Shown here piece by piece: positions 7,846 to 15,934 of a stretch of 64,000 bases of DNA. Made by a program: the position numbers and the translations under genes. The notes under the pieces were generated by a model that was not told the DNA's origin, searched no databases, and saw nothing but the letters and a program-made list of their open reading frames with translations. Location: positions 3,286,001-3,350,000 of the forward strand of contig NZ_BAAAWE010000001.1 in NCBI RefSeq assembly GCF_039534915.1, written 5' to 3'. This DNA comes from Streptomyces roseofulvus (GTDB lineage Bacteria > Actinomycetota > Actinomycetes > Streptomycetales > Streptomycetaceae). Position 1 is the stretch's first letter; every line of letters begins with the position of its first letter.

Positions 7846-9146
7846 CGGCGGCCGCCTCGTACCGGGTGTGGGGGCTCACCGGGCTGCCCGAGGTGGCGCC
7901 CGGCGACGATCTGGCCAAGCTGATCGCCTCCGTCTCCCCCGGTCTGGAGGACGGCGACGTCCTGCTGGTCACCTCCAAGATCGTGAGCAAGGCGGAGGGG
8001 CGGATCGTCGCCGCCGACGACCGCGAGGAGGCCATCGACGCCGAGACGGTACGGGTGGTGGCGCGGCGCGGCACCCTGCGGATCGTCGAGAACCGGCAGG
8101 GGCTCGTGATGGCCGCCGCCGGCGTCGACGCCTCCAACACCCCCGCCGGGACCGTGCTGTTGCTGCCCGAGGACCCGGACGCGTCGGCCCGCCGGATCCG
8201 GACCGGGCTGCGCGAGGCGCTGGGTGTGGACGTCGGCGTCGTCGTCACCGACACCTTCGGGCGGCCCTGGCGCTCGGGGCTCACCGACGTGGCGATCGGC
8301 GCGGCCGGCGTGCGGGTCCTGGACGACCTGCGGGGCGTCCCCGACACCCACGGCAACGAGCTGAACGTCACCGTCGTCGCCACCGCCGACGAACTCGCCG
8401 CCGCCGGCGACCTGGTGAAGGGCAAGGCCACCGGCATGCCCGTAGCCGTCGTGCGCGGGCTGCCGCACCTGGTCGGCGGGGACGAGGAGCCGGGCGCGCG
8501 GGCGCTGGTGCGGTCCGCCGCCGACGACATGTTCCGGCTCGGCACCTCGGAGGCCGTGCGGGAGGCGGTGACGCAGCGCCGGACCGTACGGGAGTTCACC
8601 GACGACCCCGTCGACCCCGGGGCGGTACGGCGCGCGGTCGCCGCCGCCGTGACGGCGCCCGCCCCGCACCACACCACCCCGTGGCGGTTCGTCCTCCTGG
8701 AGTCCCCGGAGTCGCGGCTGCGGCTGCTCGACGCGATGCGGGACGCCTGGATCGCGGACCTGCGGCGGGACGGGAAGTCCGAGGAGTCCATCGCGAAGCG
8801 GGTCCGGCGCGGGGACGTGCTGCGCAACGCGCCCTACCTCGCCGTGCCCTGCCTCGTCATGGACGGCTCCCACCACTACGGCGACCCGCGCCGGGACGCC
8901 GCCGAACGCGAGATGTTCGTCGTCGCCGCCGGCGCCGGCGTGCAGAACTTCCTGGTCGCGCTGGCCGGGGAACGGCTCGGCTCGGCCTGGGTCTCCTCGA
9001 CGATGTTCTGCCGGGACGTCGTACGGGAGGTGCTCGCGCTGCCCGACAGCTGGGACCCGCTGGGAGCGGTGGCCATCGGCCGCCCGGCGGCCCCGCCGAA
9101 GGACCGCCCGGGCCGGCTCGCCTCGGAGTTCATCGAGGTGCGCTGA
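7842..9146 (+). CDS. fbiB: FbiB, bifunctional F420:gamma-glutamyl ligase / FMN-dependent dehydro-F420-0 reductase
   Basis: This 434-aa protein starts at GTG 7842 inside the end of cofD. Residues ~1-245 form the CofE ligase, recognisable by [17 protein letters not shown], the [19 protein letters not shown] segment and [12 protein letters not shown]. Residues ~250-434 form a nitroreductase-fold domain ([11 protein letters not shown] at its start, GAVAIGRPA near the end) that binds FMN. In actinobacteria the C-terminal domain reduces dehydro-F420-0, and the N-terminal domain adds poly-glutamate tails using GTP. The two-domain fusion is the actinobacterial form. F420 serves oxidoreductases in antibiotic biosynthesis and redox defence. 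Confidence 0.95.
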   Translation: MTAAASYRVWGLTGLPEVAPGDDLAKLIASVSPGLEDGDVLLVTSKIVSKAEGRIVAADDREEAIDAETVRVVARRGTLRIVENRQGLVMAAAGVDASNTPAGTVLLLPEDPDASARRIRTGLREALGVDVGVVVTDTFGRPWRSGLTDVAIGAAGVRVLDDLRGVPDTHGNELNVTVVATADELAAAGDLVKGKATGMPVAVVRGLPHLVGGDEEPGARALVRSAADDMFRLGTSEAVREAVTQRRTVREFTDDPVDPGAVRRAVAAAVTAPAPHHTTPWRFVLLESPESRLRLLDAMRDAWIADLRRDGKSEESIAKRVRRGDVLRNAPYLAVPCLVMDGSHHYGDPRRDAAEREMFVVAAGAGVQNFLVALAGERLGSAWVSSTMFCRDVVREVLALPDSWDPLGAVAIGRPAAPPKDRPGRLASEFIEVR

Positions 9147-9224
9147 CGGGGCGGGGCTTACCCCTGTCGCGGCGCGGAGGGCCGAACTATCCTGCGGCTT
9201 CCGTGCAGTGAGACCTGGGGGGCC

Positions 9225-9650
9225 ATGTCCACGTTCAAGCCGACGGGTTCGGACTTCAGGCGGTGCGTCGTCTGCGGGAACCCGGTCAGCCCGAAGAAGC
9301 TCGTCCTCGTCCGGGACGGCCGGCCGGCGCACCGTGCCTGCCGGCCGGTCACCGGGGTCCCGGTGCGGCTCGCCGCCGCCCGGGCCGCGGCGGCCGCGGC
9401 CGCCGCCCCGAAACCCGCCAAGCCGATGAGCCGGGCCGAAATGCTGCGCCGCATCGACGAGTTGAGACGGCGGGACGCCCGGAAGAAGGCCGCGCCGGCC
9501 AAGAAGGCCGCGGCCGACAAGAAGGCGGCCGGGCTCGCGAGGAAGCCGCCCGCTCCCGGGGCACGGAGCTCGCGGCCCCAGCCGTACTACGGGGTCGAGA
9601 TGAAGTCCGTCGGAGGGACGTGGGTGCAGATGCACCCGGAGTCCGAGTGA
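9225..9650 (+). CDS. Small Cys/His (zinc-ribbon-like) protein with Ala/Lys-rich linker, unknown function
   Basis: This 141-aa protein starts at ATG 9225 after a GGGGGG ribosome-binding site. Cys14, Cys17, His36 and Cys39 (CxxC-x18-HxxC) in residues 10-42 look like a small zinc-binding knuckle. An Ala-rich stretch (52-62), a short amphipathic helix (MSRAEMLRRIDELRRRDAR), a Lys/Ala-rich basic linker resembling histone-like tails, and a C-terminus PYYGVEMKSVGGTWVQM follow. The composition suggests nucleic-acid binding. I do not recognise a named family. It lies 78 nt after fbiB and ends 3 nt before the converging glycosylase gene. G/C at third positions supports this frame over the other frames. 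Confidence 0.7.
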   Translation: MSTFKPTGSDFRRCVVCGNPVSPKKLVLVRDGRPAHRACRPVTGVPVRLAAARAAAAAAAAPKPAKPMSRAEMLRRIDELRRRDARKKAAPAKKAAADKKAAGLARKPPAPGARSSRPQPYYGVEMKSVGGTWVQMHPESE

Positions 9651-9653
9651 GCC

Positions 9654-10607
9654 CTACAGGGCCCTGATGTCGTTCGGCGCGAAACGGGGGGCGCGGCGGG
9701 GCGGGGTGCGGCCGCTGAGGAGGATCAGGCGGGCGGCGCGGTGGCGCTGGCCCGCGTAGGGGGCCAGCAGCTCCAGCATCGCCGCGTCGTCGGCCGTGCG
9801 GTCGCCCGCCAGGGCCCAGCCGACGATGCCGGGCAGATGGAGGTCGCCGGTGGTGACCTCGTCGGGCGCGCCGTTGCTGCGCTGGATCGTCTCCGCGGAG
9901 GTCCAGGGGCCGATGCCGGGGATCAGCTCCAGCCGTCGGCGGGCCTCCGCCGGTTCCATGAGCGCCGCCTCCTCCAGGCGGGGCGCCACGCGCGCGGCGC
10001 GGACGATCGTGGCCGCGCGCTTGCCGTCGACGTTCGCCCGGTGCCACTCCCAGGACGGGATGCGTGCCCAGGTGCGGGCGTCCGGCATCACGTAGAGCCC
10101 CTCGGGGGCCGGGCCCGGGGCCGGTTCTCCGTACTGGCGGACCAGGGTGCGCCAGGAGCCGTACGCCTCCGTCGTGGTGACCTTCTGCTCCAGCACGGAC
10201 GGGATCAGCGACTCCAGGACCAGGCCGGTGCGGGTGAGGCGGAGGCCGGGGCGGCGGCGGTGGGTCGCCAGGACGAGCTTGTGGCGGGGGACGAAGGCGG
10301 TGGGGTCGTCCTCCGCGCCGAGGAGGGCGGGGAGGTGGTCGTCCAGCCAGGCGGCGCCGGGGCCCCAGGTGTCGGCGGTGACCTCGCCCCCGTGCGCCCG
10401 GACCCGGACCGTGCCGGGGCCGTCCGGGGTGCGGCTGGCGCGCCAGATCTCGCCGGTGGGCGTGACGCGGAAGGTGGGGTCGTGGGGGCCTCTGCGGAGG
10501 GGGCCGAGGGTGAGGCCGAGGTCCGGTCGCTCCGACGGTACGTCGAGGTCGCCGCCGCGGGTGGTGGTGCGGGTGGGGGCGGGTTTCGGGGCGAAGCGGC
10601 CGGACAT
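9654..10607 (-). CDS. HhH-GPD superfamily DNA glycosylase (AlkA/3-methyladenine type)
   Basis: This 317-aa protein contains the helix-hairpin-helix LELIPGIGPWTSAETI (226-241) and the downstream catalytic aspartate in TTGDLHLPG (Asp255). No C-terminal iron-sulfur Cys cluster is present, which excludes the Nth/MutY type. It should remove alkylated bases from DNA by a monofunctional mechanism. The N-terminal ~110 residues are a family-typical variable domain. It converges with the small Cys/His gene, leaving no room for a terminator, and lies downstream of the mannose-1-P guanylyltransferase on the same strand. Confidence 0.85.
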   Translation of the reverse strand: MSGRFAPKPAPTRTTTRGGDLDVPSERPDLGLTLGPLRRGPHDPTFRVTPTGEIWRASRTPDGPGTVRVRAHGGEVTADTWGPGAAWLDDHLPALLGAEDDPTAFVPRHKLVLATHRRRPGLRLTRTGLVLESLIPSVLEQKVTTTEAYGSWRTLVRQYGEPAPGPAPEGLYVMPDARTWARIPSWEWHRANVDGKRAATIVRAARVAPRLEEAALMEPAEARRRLELIPGIGPWTSAETIQRSNGAPDEVTTGDLHLPGIVGWALAGDRTADDAAMLELLAPYAGQRHRAARLILLSGRTPPRRAPRFAPNDIRAL

Positions 10608-10685
10608 GGTTCGAGCCTAGCGGGGTGGTGCGGGCCCGGGTGGGGTCCCGGGGTGGACGTACGGGGGCCGGGCGGCGGGTCGGGC

Positions 10686-10704
10686 GGCGGGGACGGACCC
10701 CGCC
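10686..10704 (-). terminator. Hairpin downstream of the guanylyltransferase gene
   Basis: GGCGGGG-ACGGA-CCCCGCC forms a 7-bp perfect stem with a 5-nt loop 14 nt beyond the stop codon. There is no U-tract, as is common in Streptomyces. Confidence 0.45.
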
Positions 10705-10718
10705 GGCCGCCGACCGGC

Positions 10719-11801
10719 CTACTGGTCCGAGCTGAAGCGGACCGTGCCCGCGGGGAGGGTGGCGTCGCACCAGATGCGGATGCCGTCGCGGAGTTCGTTG
10801 TCGGGGCCCACGTGGGCCCCGTCGCCGATGACCGCGCCCGTCAGGACCGAGCGGGCGCCGATGCGGGCGCCCGCGCCTATGAGGGAGTCGGTGATGACCG
10901 CGCCGGGTTCGACCACCGCGCCGGCCAGGAGGGTGGAACCCGTCACACGGGCGCCCTCGCCGACCGTCGCGTCCGCGCCGACCACCGTGCCGCCGGTCAG
11001 CTTGGCGTCGGGGGCGACCCGGGCGGAGGGGAGGACCAGGCGGTCGCCGCAGCGGCCGGGGACCGCCGGGGAGGGCGCGCGGCCGAGGACCAGGTCGGCG
11101 GAGCCGCGGACGAACGCCTGCGGGGTGCCGAGGTCCAGCCAGTACGTGGAGTCGACCATGCCCTGGAGGTGGGCGCCGGAGGCGAGCAGCTCGGGGAAGG
11201 TCTCGCGCTCGACGGAGACCGGGCGGCCGGCGGGGATCGAGTCGATCACCGAGCGGCGGAAGACGTACGCGCCGGCGTTGATCTGGTCGGTGACGATCTC
11301 CTCGGGGGTCTGCGGCTTCTCCAGGAAGGCGGTGACCCTGCCCGTCTCGTCCGTGGGGACCAGGCCGAAGGCGCGGGGGTCCTCGACGCGGGTGAGGTGG
11401 AGGGAGACGTCCGCGCCCGAGTCGGCGTGGGTGGCCACCAGGGCGCGGATGTCGAGGCCGGTGAGGATGTCCCCGTTGAAGATCAGGACGGGTTCGTCGG
11501 GGCCGGAGTGCAGCCGGGAGGCGACGTTGCGTATCGCGCCGCCGGTGCCGAGCGGTTCCTCCTCCGTCACGTACTCCAGGCTCAGGCCGAGGTCGGAGCC
11601 GTCCCCGAAGTGCGGCTCGAAGACCTCGGCGAGGTAGGAGGTGGCGAGCACGATGTGCTCGACGCCGGCGGCCTTGGCCCGGGCCAGCTGGTGCGTCAGG
11701 AAGGGGACGCCCGCCGCCGGGACCATGGGCTTGGGCGTGTTGACCGTGAGCGGTCGCAGCCGTGTGCCCTTGCCACCGACCAGGAGGATCGCTTCTGTCA
11801 C
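10719..11801 (-). CDS. Mannose-1-phosphate guanylyltransferase (NDP-sugar pyrophosphorylase with left-handed beta-helix tail)
   Basis: This 360-aa protein starts at GTG 11801. It opens with the pyrophosphorylase signature ILLVGGKGTRLRPLT. The sugar-binding motifs EYVTEEEPLGTGGA, FNGDIL and the FLEKP loop follow, then a C-terminal run of hexapeptide repeats (about 245-345: VVGADATVGEGARVTGSTLL and so on, a LbH fold). It would make GDP-mannose from GTP and mannose-1-phosphate. GDP-mannose feeds polyprenyl-phosphomannose, protein O-mannosylation and wall glycans. A phosphomannomutase gene usually lies just beyond the left edge in Streptomyces. A glucose-1-P thymidylyl/uridylyl specificity cannot be excluded from sequence alone. 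Confidence 0.85.
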   Translation of the reverse strand: MTEAILLVGGKGTRLRPLTVNTPKPMVPAAGVPFLTHQLARAKAAGVEHIVLATSYLAEVFEPHFGDGSDLGLSLEYVTEEEPLGTGGAIRNVASRLHSGPDEPVLIFNGDILTGLDIRALVATHADSGADVSLHLTRVEDPRAFGLVPTDETGRVTAFLEKPQTPEEIVTDQINAGAYVFRRSVIDSIPAGRPVSVERETFPELLASGAHLQGMVDSTYWLDLGTPQAFVRGSADLVLGRAPSPAVPGRCGDRLVLPSARVAPDAKLTGGTVVGADATVGEGARVTGSTLLAGAVVEPGAVITDSLIGAGARIGARSVLTGAVIGDGAHVGPDNELRDGIRIWCDATLPAGTVRFSSDQ

Positions 11802-11863
11802 CTGTCGTCTCTGCTTCCTGTTCGGGGCCGGTCAGCGCGCCCGTCTCGGTCGTCCGTGCGATA

Positions 11864-11873
11864 TGACCGGTCA
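11864..11873. promoter_or_regulatory. Palindrome TGACCGGTCA in the gap upstream of the guanylyltransferase gene
   Basis: A perfect 10-bp palindrome is centred about 67 nt upstream of the GTG start in the 103-nt gap, flanked by A/T-richer sequence (ATAT, TTTAT). It could be an operator overlapping the promoter. No regulator is assigned. Confidence 0.3.
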
Positions 11874-11904
11874 GTTTATGCAGATGGTTGCCTCGGCGCC
11901 CCCA

Positions 11905-13332
11905 TCAGCTTCGCCCCTGGTATTTCGCCGAGGAGGCCCGGGCGGTTCCGAGCTTGCCGTAGAGACGTCCGCCGGGACACTCCGTGGCGAATCCGTCACG
12001 GTGTCCGGCGATGGTGTGGAAGGTGACTTTCCGGCCCTTCTTGTAGAGGCCCCCACCGCCGGAGACGAGGGTCTGGGTGCCCTTCGGGTTGATGCCGTGG
12101 AGCCCGAGTTTCCAGGCCGTCAGGCGGGCCACCGCGGTCACGACGGCGGCCGGCGGGTTGGTGCTGGTGAAGGTGCCGAGGACGGCGATGCCCATGCTGT
12201 TGGTGTTGAAGCCGAGGGTGTGCGCGCCGAGGACCGGTTTCGCCACTCCGCCGGCCCGGCCTTCGTAGATGTTTCCGCACTTGTCGACGGTGAAGTTGTA
12301 GCCGAAGTCACGCCAGCCGCTGCTCTTCACGTGGTAGCGGTAGATACTGCGCAGGACGGAGGGGGCCTGGCCGCAGGTGTAGTTGTTGCCGGTGGCGCTG
12401 TGGTGGACGAAGGCCGCCTTGATCGTCTTGGTGTAGACGAAGCCCTTCTCGCGGATCGACTCGTCGGCGCCCCAGCCCTTGCGGGTGATGATCTTGGGGC
12501 GGGGGCCGATGTACGGCTTCTTCTTCGCCGTCTCCTGGCCGGGCGCGGCCTGCTGGACGGGGGTGCCCTGGTGGACGGGGGTGCCCTGGGTCTCCTCCGC
12601 CGCGGTGGCGGGGATCGCCGTGGCGCCGTACGGGGCGAGTTGGCTGTTGACGCCGGTCGCGGCGGCCTCCGCGGCGGTGAGGGCGGCCGGCGGGGCCATC
12701 GCCCGGGTGCCGGGCGCCGGGGCGGCGGGGTCCTCGCCCGGGTCGACGAGTTCGAGGCGGAGGCCGGCCGGGAGCGGCGCGGTCGCGCCGGCGCGGTCCG
12801 AGGGGTCCCCGGCCGCGTGGTCCCCGTGGTCCCCGTGCGCCTGTCCGGCCCGTACGCGGATCTCGACGCCGTCCGAGTCGCCCACCCACAGGGGGGCGGT
12901 GGAGCCGCGGAGGGTTCCGGCGGCGCCCTCGGCCGTCGCCGGGTCGGCGCCGTGCTCCTCGTTGTGGGTCTCGACGTCCTGCCACTCCGACCAGACGCCG
13001 TCGGCGGCGGCCCGGGTGCGGACCTGGACCGTGCCGTGCAGCACGGCCGACGGGTCGTCCCAGACCACGCCGACGAGCGAGAAGGGTCTGACGTCCCGCC
13101 GGGTCAGGCCCTGCTCGGCCGCGGCGCCCGGCTCGGTGCCGAAGGAGCGGAGGGCGGAGCCCAGCGGACGGAGCGGCAGCGACTGGGTGGAGCCCGGCAG
13201 CTCATCCTGCGCCGGTGGCAAGGCGGCCGCCGCCGGGCGCGCGGTGGCCGTCGCGGGGGCGGCGAGGGTGACCGGCAGGGCGAGCGCGGCCGCGCAGGCG
13301 ACGGCGATCGAGGAGGCGAGTGAGGCACGCAT
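11905..13332 (-). CDS. Secreted PGRP-like N-acetylmuramoyl-L-alanine amidase
   Basis: This 475-aa protein starts at ATG 13332 with a signal peptide (MRASLASSIAVACAAALALPVTL split at its hydrophobic core, cleavage near ATA-RPA). Residues ~40-260 are a poorly conserved region rich in Ala/Pro/Gly. The C-terminal ~200 residues are an amidase_2/PGRP domain: RKGWGADESI, the zinc ligand region AAFVHHSATGNNYTC, YNFTVDKCGNIYEGRAGG and the second zinc His in HTIAGHRDGFATECPGGRLY. It should cleave the lactyl-amide bond between MurNAc and the stem peptide outside the cell, fitting the wall-remodelling theme. It is co-oriented with the guanylyltransferase gene 103 nt downstream. Confidence 0.9.
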   Translation of the reverse strand: MRASLASSIAVACAAALALPVTLAAPATATARPAAAALPPAQDELPGSTQSLPLRPLGSALRSFGTEPGAAAEQGLTRRDVRPFSLVGVVWDDPSAVLHGTVQVRTRAAADGVWSEWQDVETHNEEHGADPATAEGAAGTLRGSTAPLWVGDSDGVEIRVRAGQAHGDHGDHAAGDPSDRAGATAPLPAGLRLELVDPGEDPAAPAPGTRAMAPPAALTAAEAAATGVNSQLAPYGATAIPATAAEETQGTPVHQGTPVQQAAPGQETAKKKPYIGPRPKIITRKGWGADESIREKGFVYTKTIKAAFVHHSATGNNYTCGQAPSVLRSIYRYHVKSSGWRDFGYNFTVDKCGNIYEGRAGGVAKPVLGAHTLGFNTNSMGIAVLGTFTSTNPPAAVVTAVARLTAWKLGLHGINPKGTQTLVSGGGGLYKKGRKVTFHTIAGHRDGFATECPGGRLYGKLGTARASSAKYQGRS

Positions 13333-13458
13333 GGCCCGATCGTGGGCAGCGCCCGGGCGGGGCGCGCGCCGGGAGACGGAGGGCGCGTCCGGCCGACCGG
13401 AGGACCCCGTCACCGGTACGGCCCAGGGCGGCGCGCCGGCCCGCGTACCCTGTGCGGC

Positions 13459-14211
13459 GTGAACGCCAGCGACCGCACCCCCGCCGACCTGCTGCGATCC
13501 GCGCTCGCCGCGGACCCCGGCCGCCCTCTGGTCACCTACTACGACGACGCCACCGGTGAACGGGTGGAATTGTCCGTCGCCACCTTCGCCAATTGGGTGG
13601 CGAAGACGGCCAATCTGCTCCAGGGCGAGCTGTCCGCCGAACCCGGCGACCGGCTCGCGCTGCTGCTGCCCGCACACTGGCAGACGGCCGTCTGGCTGCT
13701 CGCCTGCTCCTCCGTCGGAGTGACGGCCGAGCTGGGCGGCGATCCGGCGGACGCCGACCTGGTGGTGGCCGGGCCGGACACGCTGGAGGCGGGTCTGGCC
13801 TGTTCCGGGGAGCGGATCGCGCTGTCCCTGGCGCCGCTGGGACGCCGCTTCCCGGCCGCGCCCACCGGGTACGCGGACTACGCGGTCGAGGTGCCGGGCC
13901 AGGGCGACCGCTTCGTCCCGTTCGTACCGGTCGACGCGGACGCGCCCGCCCTCGTCGTCGACGGTACGGAACGCAGCGGCGTACAGCTCGTCGAACAGGC
14001 CCGGCTGGATGCCGTGCGCCTCGGGCTCGGGCCCGGCTCGCGGCTGCTGTCCGGGCTGCCGTACGACGGCTGGGAGGGGCTCTCGGCCGGGCTGTACGCG
14101 CCGCTGGCCGCGGGCGGCTCCGTGGTGCTGTGCCGGAACCTGGGCGAGCTGGCGCCCGAGGCGCTGGAGCAGCGCATCGGGAGCGAGCGGGTCACGGCCA
14201 CGGCGCTCTGA
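13459..14211 (+). CDS. TIGR03089-family protein (AMP-binding-enzyme-like fragment)
   Basis: This 250-aa protein starts at GTG 13459. It resembles the N-terminal part of acyl-CoA/AMP-dependent synthetases (TPADLLRSALAADPGRPLVTY, the LLPAHWQTAVWLLACSSVG segment), but it is too short and lacks the P-loop-like STG/TSGTTGxPK core and C-terminal adenylation lid. The short form is a recognised actinobacterial family without a known activity. It starts 126 nt from the divergent amidase gene and precedes the LCP cluster by 221 nt. It is intact, not a pseudogene, judging by uniform codon use. Confidence 0.75.
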   Translation: MNASDRTPADLLRSALAADPGRPLVTYYDDATGERVELSVATFANWVAKTANLLQGELSAEPGDRLALLLPAHWQTAVWLLACSSVGVTAELGGDPADADLVVAGPDTLEAGLACSGERIALSLAPLGRRFPAAPTGYADYAVEVPGQGDRFVPFVPVDADAPALVVDGTERSGVQLVEQARLDAVRLGLGPGSRLLSGLPYDGWEGLSAGLYAPLAAGGSVVLCRNLGELAPEALEQRIGSERVTATAL

Positions 14212-14432
14212 GGGCGGGCGCCGCGGGGCGTTCCCGCCCCCGGTGCGTCCGATGCACCCGTTCGGCCGATCGACGCGCCGCGTACCCGCGACCGCGCGGC
14301 GAGTCCGGTACATGATCGGCCCCGGGGGGAGTCGTCTCCTCCGTACAACCCCGTGTCGGGTTCGGCCGTCTCCCTTGTGCGAACGCCGGGCGCCCGACGC
14401 GCCCGAGACGCCCCGAAGGACGGACTGACGAC

Positions 14433-15686
14433 GTGACGGACCGCGCTGGCACGCCCGCCGAACCGGACCCGGAACCGGAGCAGGAGCGGGAGCAGGAGCA
14501 GGAGCAGGAGGGGGAGTCCCCGGCCGCCGCGGACTCCGGGGACGGGGCCTCCGGGACGGCCGCGGCCCGGCGCCGGCACTGGCTGCGCTGGGGCTGCCTC
14601 GGCGTCTCGGTCGTGCTGCTCGGCGCGGCCGGGACCGGCTGGTGGTTCTACCGGAAGCTCGACGACAACATCACCACGGACACCACCGCCGCCGACGAGC
14701 TGCGCCGGTACGAGAGGGAGCGCCCGACGAGCGTCGTGGCGGCGGCCCGGAACATCCTCCTCATCGGCTCGGACACCCGCTCCGGCGAGGAGAACCGCAA
14801 GTACGGCCGGGACAAGGGCACCCAGCGCTCGGACACCGTGATCCTGCTCCACCTGGCCGCCGACGAGTCGAGCGCCACGGCCGTGTCGATCCCCCGCGAC
14901 CTCATGGTGACGATCCCGAGCTGCGCCAGGACCGCAGGGGGCCGGACCCGGGAGCGGCTGGCGCAGTTCAACTGGGCCTTCGAGTGGGGCGGGACGGCGT
15001 GCACGATCCGTACCGTCGAGAAGCTGACCGGGATCCGGGTCGACCACCACATGGTGATCGACTTCCGGGGCTTCAAGAAGATGGTGGACGCGGTGGACGG
15101 CGTCGAGGTCTGCCTCAAGGAGCCGGTGGACGACAGCGACGCCAAGCTGAAGCTGCCGGCGGGCCGGCAGACGCTGAACGGGGAGCAGGCGCTGGGCTTC
15201 GTCCGGGCCCGCAAGTCGCTGGGGAACGGCAGCGACACCGAACGGATGGACCGGCAGCAGATGTTCCTGGGCGCGCTCGTCAACAAGGTGCAGAGCGACG
15301 GGGTGCTGCTGAACCCGACGAAGCTGTACCCGGTGCTCGACGCGGCGACCAAGTCCATCACCACGGACCCGGGGCTCGACTCGTTGCGGGACCTGTACGA
15401 CCTGGCGCGGACCATGCGGGCCATCCCGACGGAGAAGGTCCAGTTCCTGACGGTGCCGCGCCGCCCGTACACGTACAACGCGAATCGTGACGAACTGGTG
15501 CAACCCGCTGCGAGCGAGCTCTTCCGGCAACTCCGCGAGGACAGACCGGTCCTGGTGACGAAGCCGGAACCGGAGGAGGGCTCCGGCGCATCCTCCGACG
15601 GGAAGCCGGACGACGCGGAGTCGCCCGCGCCGACCGCGACGCCGACCTTCCCGGGCCGGAACGCGGCGGAAGGGGTGTGCTCCTAG
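14433..15686 (+). CDS. LCP protein 1 (LytR-CpsA-Psr phosphotransferase)
   Basis: This 417-aa membrane protein has a cytoplasmic N-terminus that is acidic and low-complexity (repeated Glu-Gln, residues 10-30), one transmembrane helix (about 51-71) and an extracellular LCP domain (about 105-345). Family motifs include NILLIGSDTR, SDTVILLHL, the VSIPRD active-site arginine/aspartate segment, and NGEQALGFVRAR. LCP enzymes transfer polyprenyl-linked glycopolymers onto peptidoglycan (wall teichoic acid, arabinogalactan, other wall glycans). This copy lacks the C-terminal LytR_C domain present in three of the neighbours. It is the first of five LCP genes within 10 kb. Confidence 0.93.
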   Translation: MTDRAGTPAEPDPEPEQEREQEQEQEGESPAAADSGDGASGTAAARRRHWLRWGCLGVSVVLLGAAGTGWWFYRKLDDNITTDTTAADELRRYERERPTSVVAAARNILLIGSDTRSGEENRKYGRDKGTQRSDTVILLHLAADESSATAVSIPRDLMVTIPSCARTAGGRTRERLAQFNWAFEWGGTACTIRTVEKLTGIRVDHHMVIDFRGFKKMVDAVDGVEVCLKEPVDDSDAKLKLPAGRQTLNGEQALGFVRARKSLGNGSDTERMDRQQMFLGALVNKVQSDGVLLNPTKLYPVLDAATKSITTDPGLDSLRDLYDLARTMRAIPTEKVQFLTVPRRPYTYNANRDELVQPAASELFRQLREDRPVLVTKPEPEEGSGASSDGKPDDAESPAPTATPTFPGRNAAEGVCS

Positions 15687-15934
15687 CGGCCGGTGGGGCC
15701 GTTGGGTAAAGCGGGAGCCAAGGGAGAGTCAGGGGGAGTTGTGGTTTGGGCGGATTGCCCGGTTGTAAGCGGCGTGGAATTTGTCACTGACGTCGCCCCG
15801 CGCTGAACTGGGCGGATAGTGTGACGCGATCCGGTGCACCAGGACCGCGTGGTCGCACTCAGCCAAGGATCGAACGACCGAGTGGCGCCCACAGGGGGAG
15901 GCGCCCCGCGTGGCACCGACGGAGGACAGGAACC

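Noticed and set aside
13459..14211. Truncated acyl-CoA synthetase pseudogene
   Set aside because: The short form is a recognised actinobacterial family (TIGR03089), and codon use is uniform.
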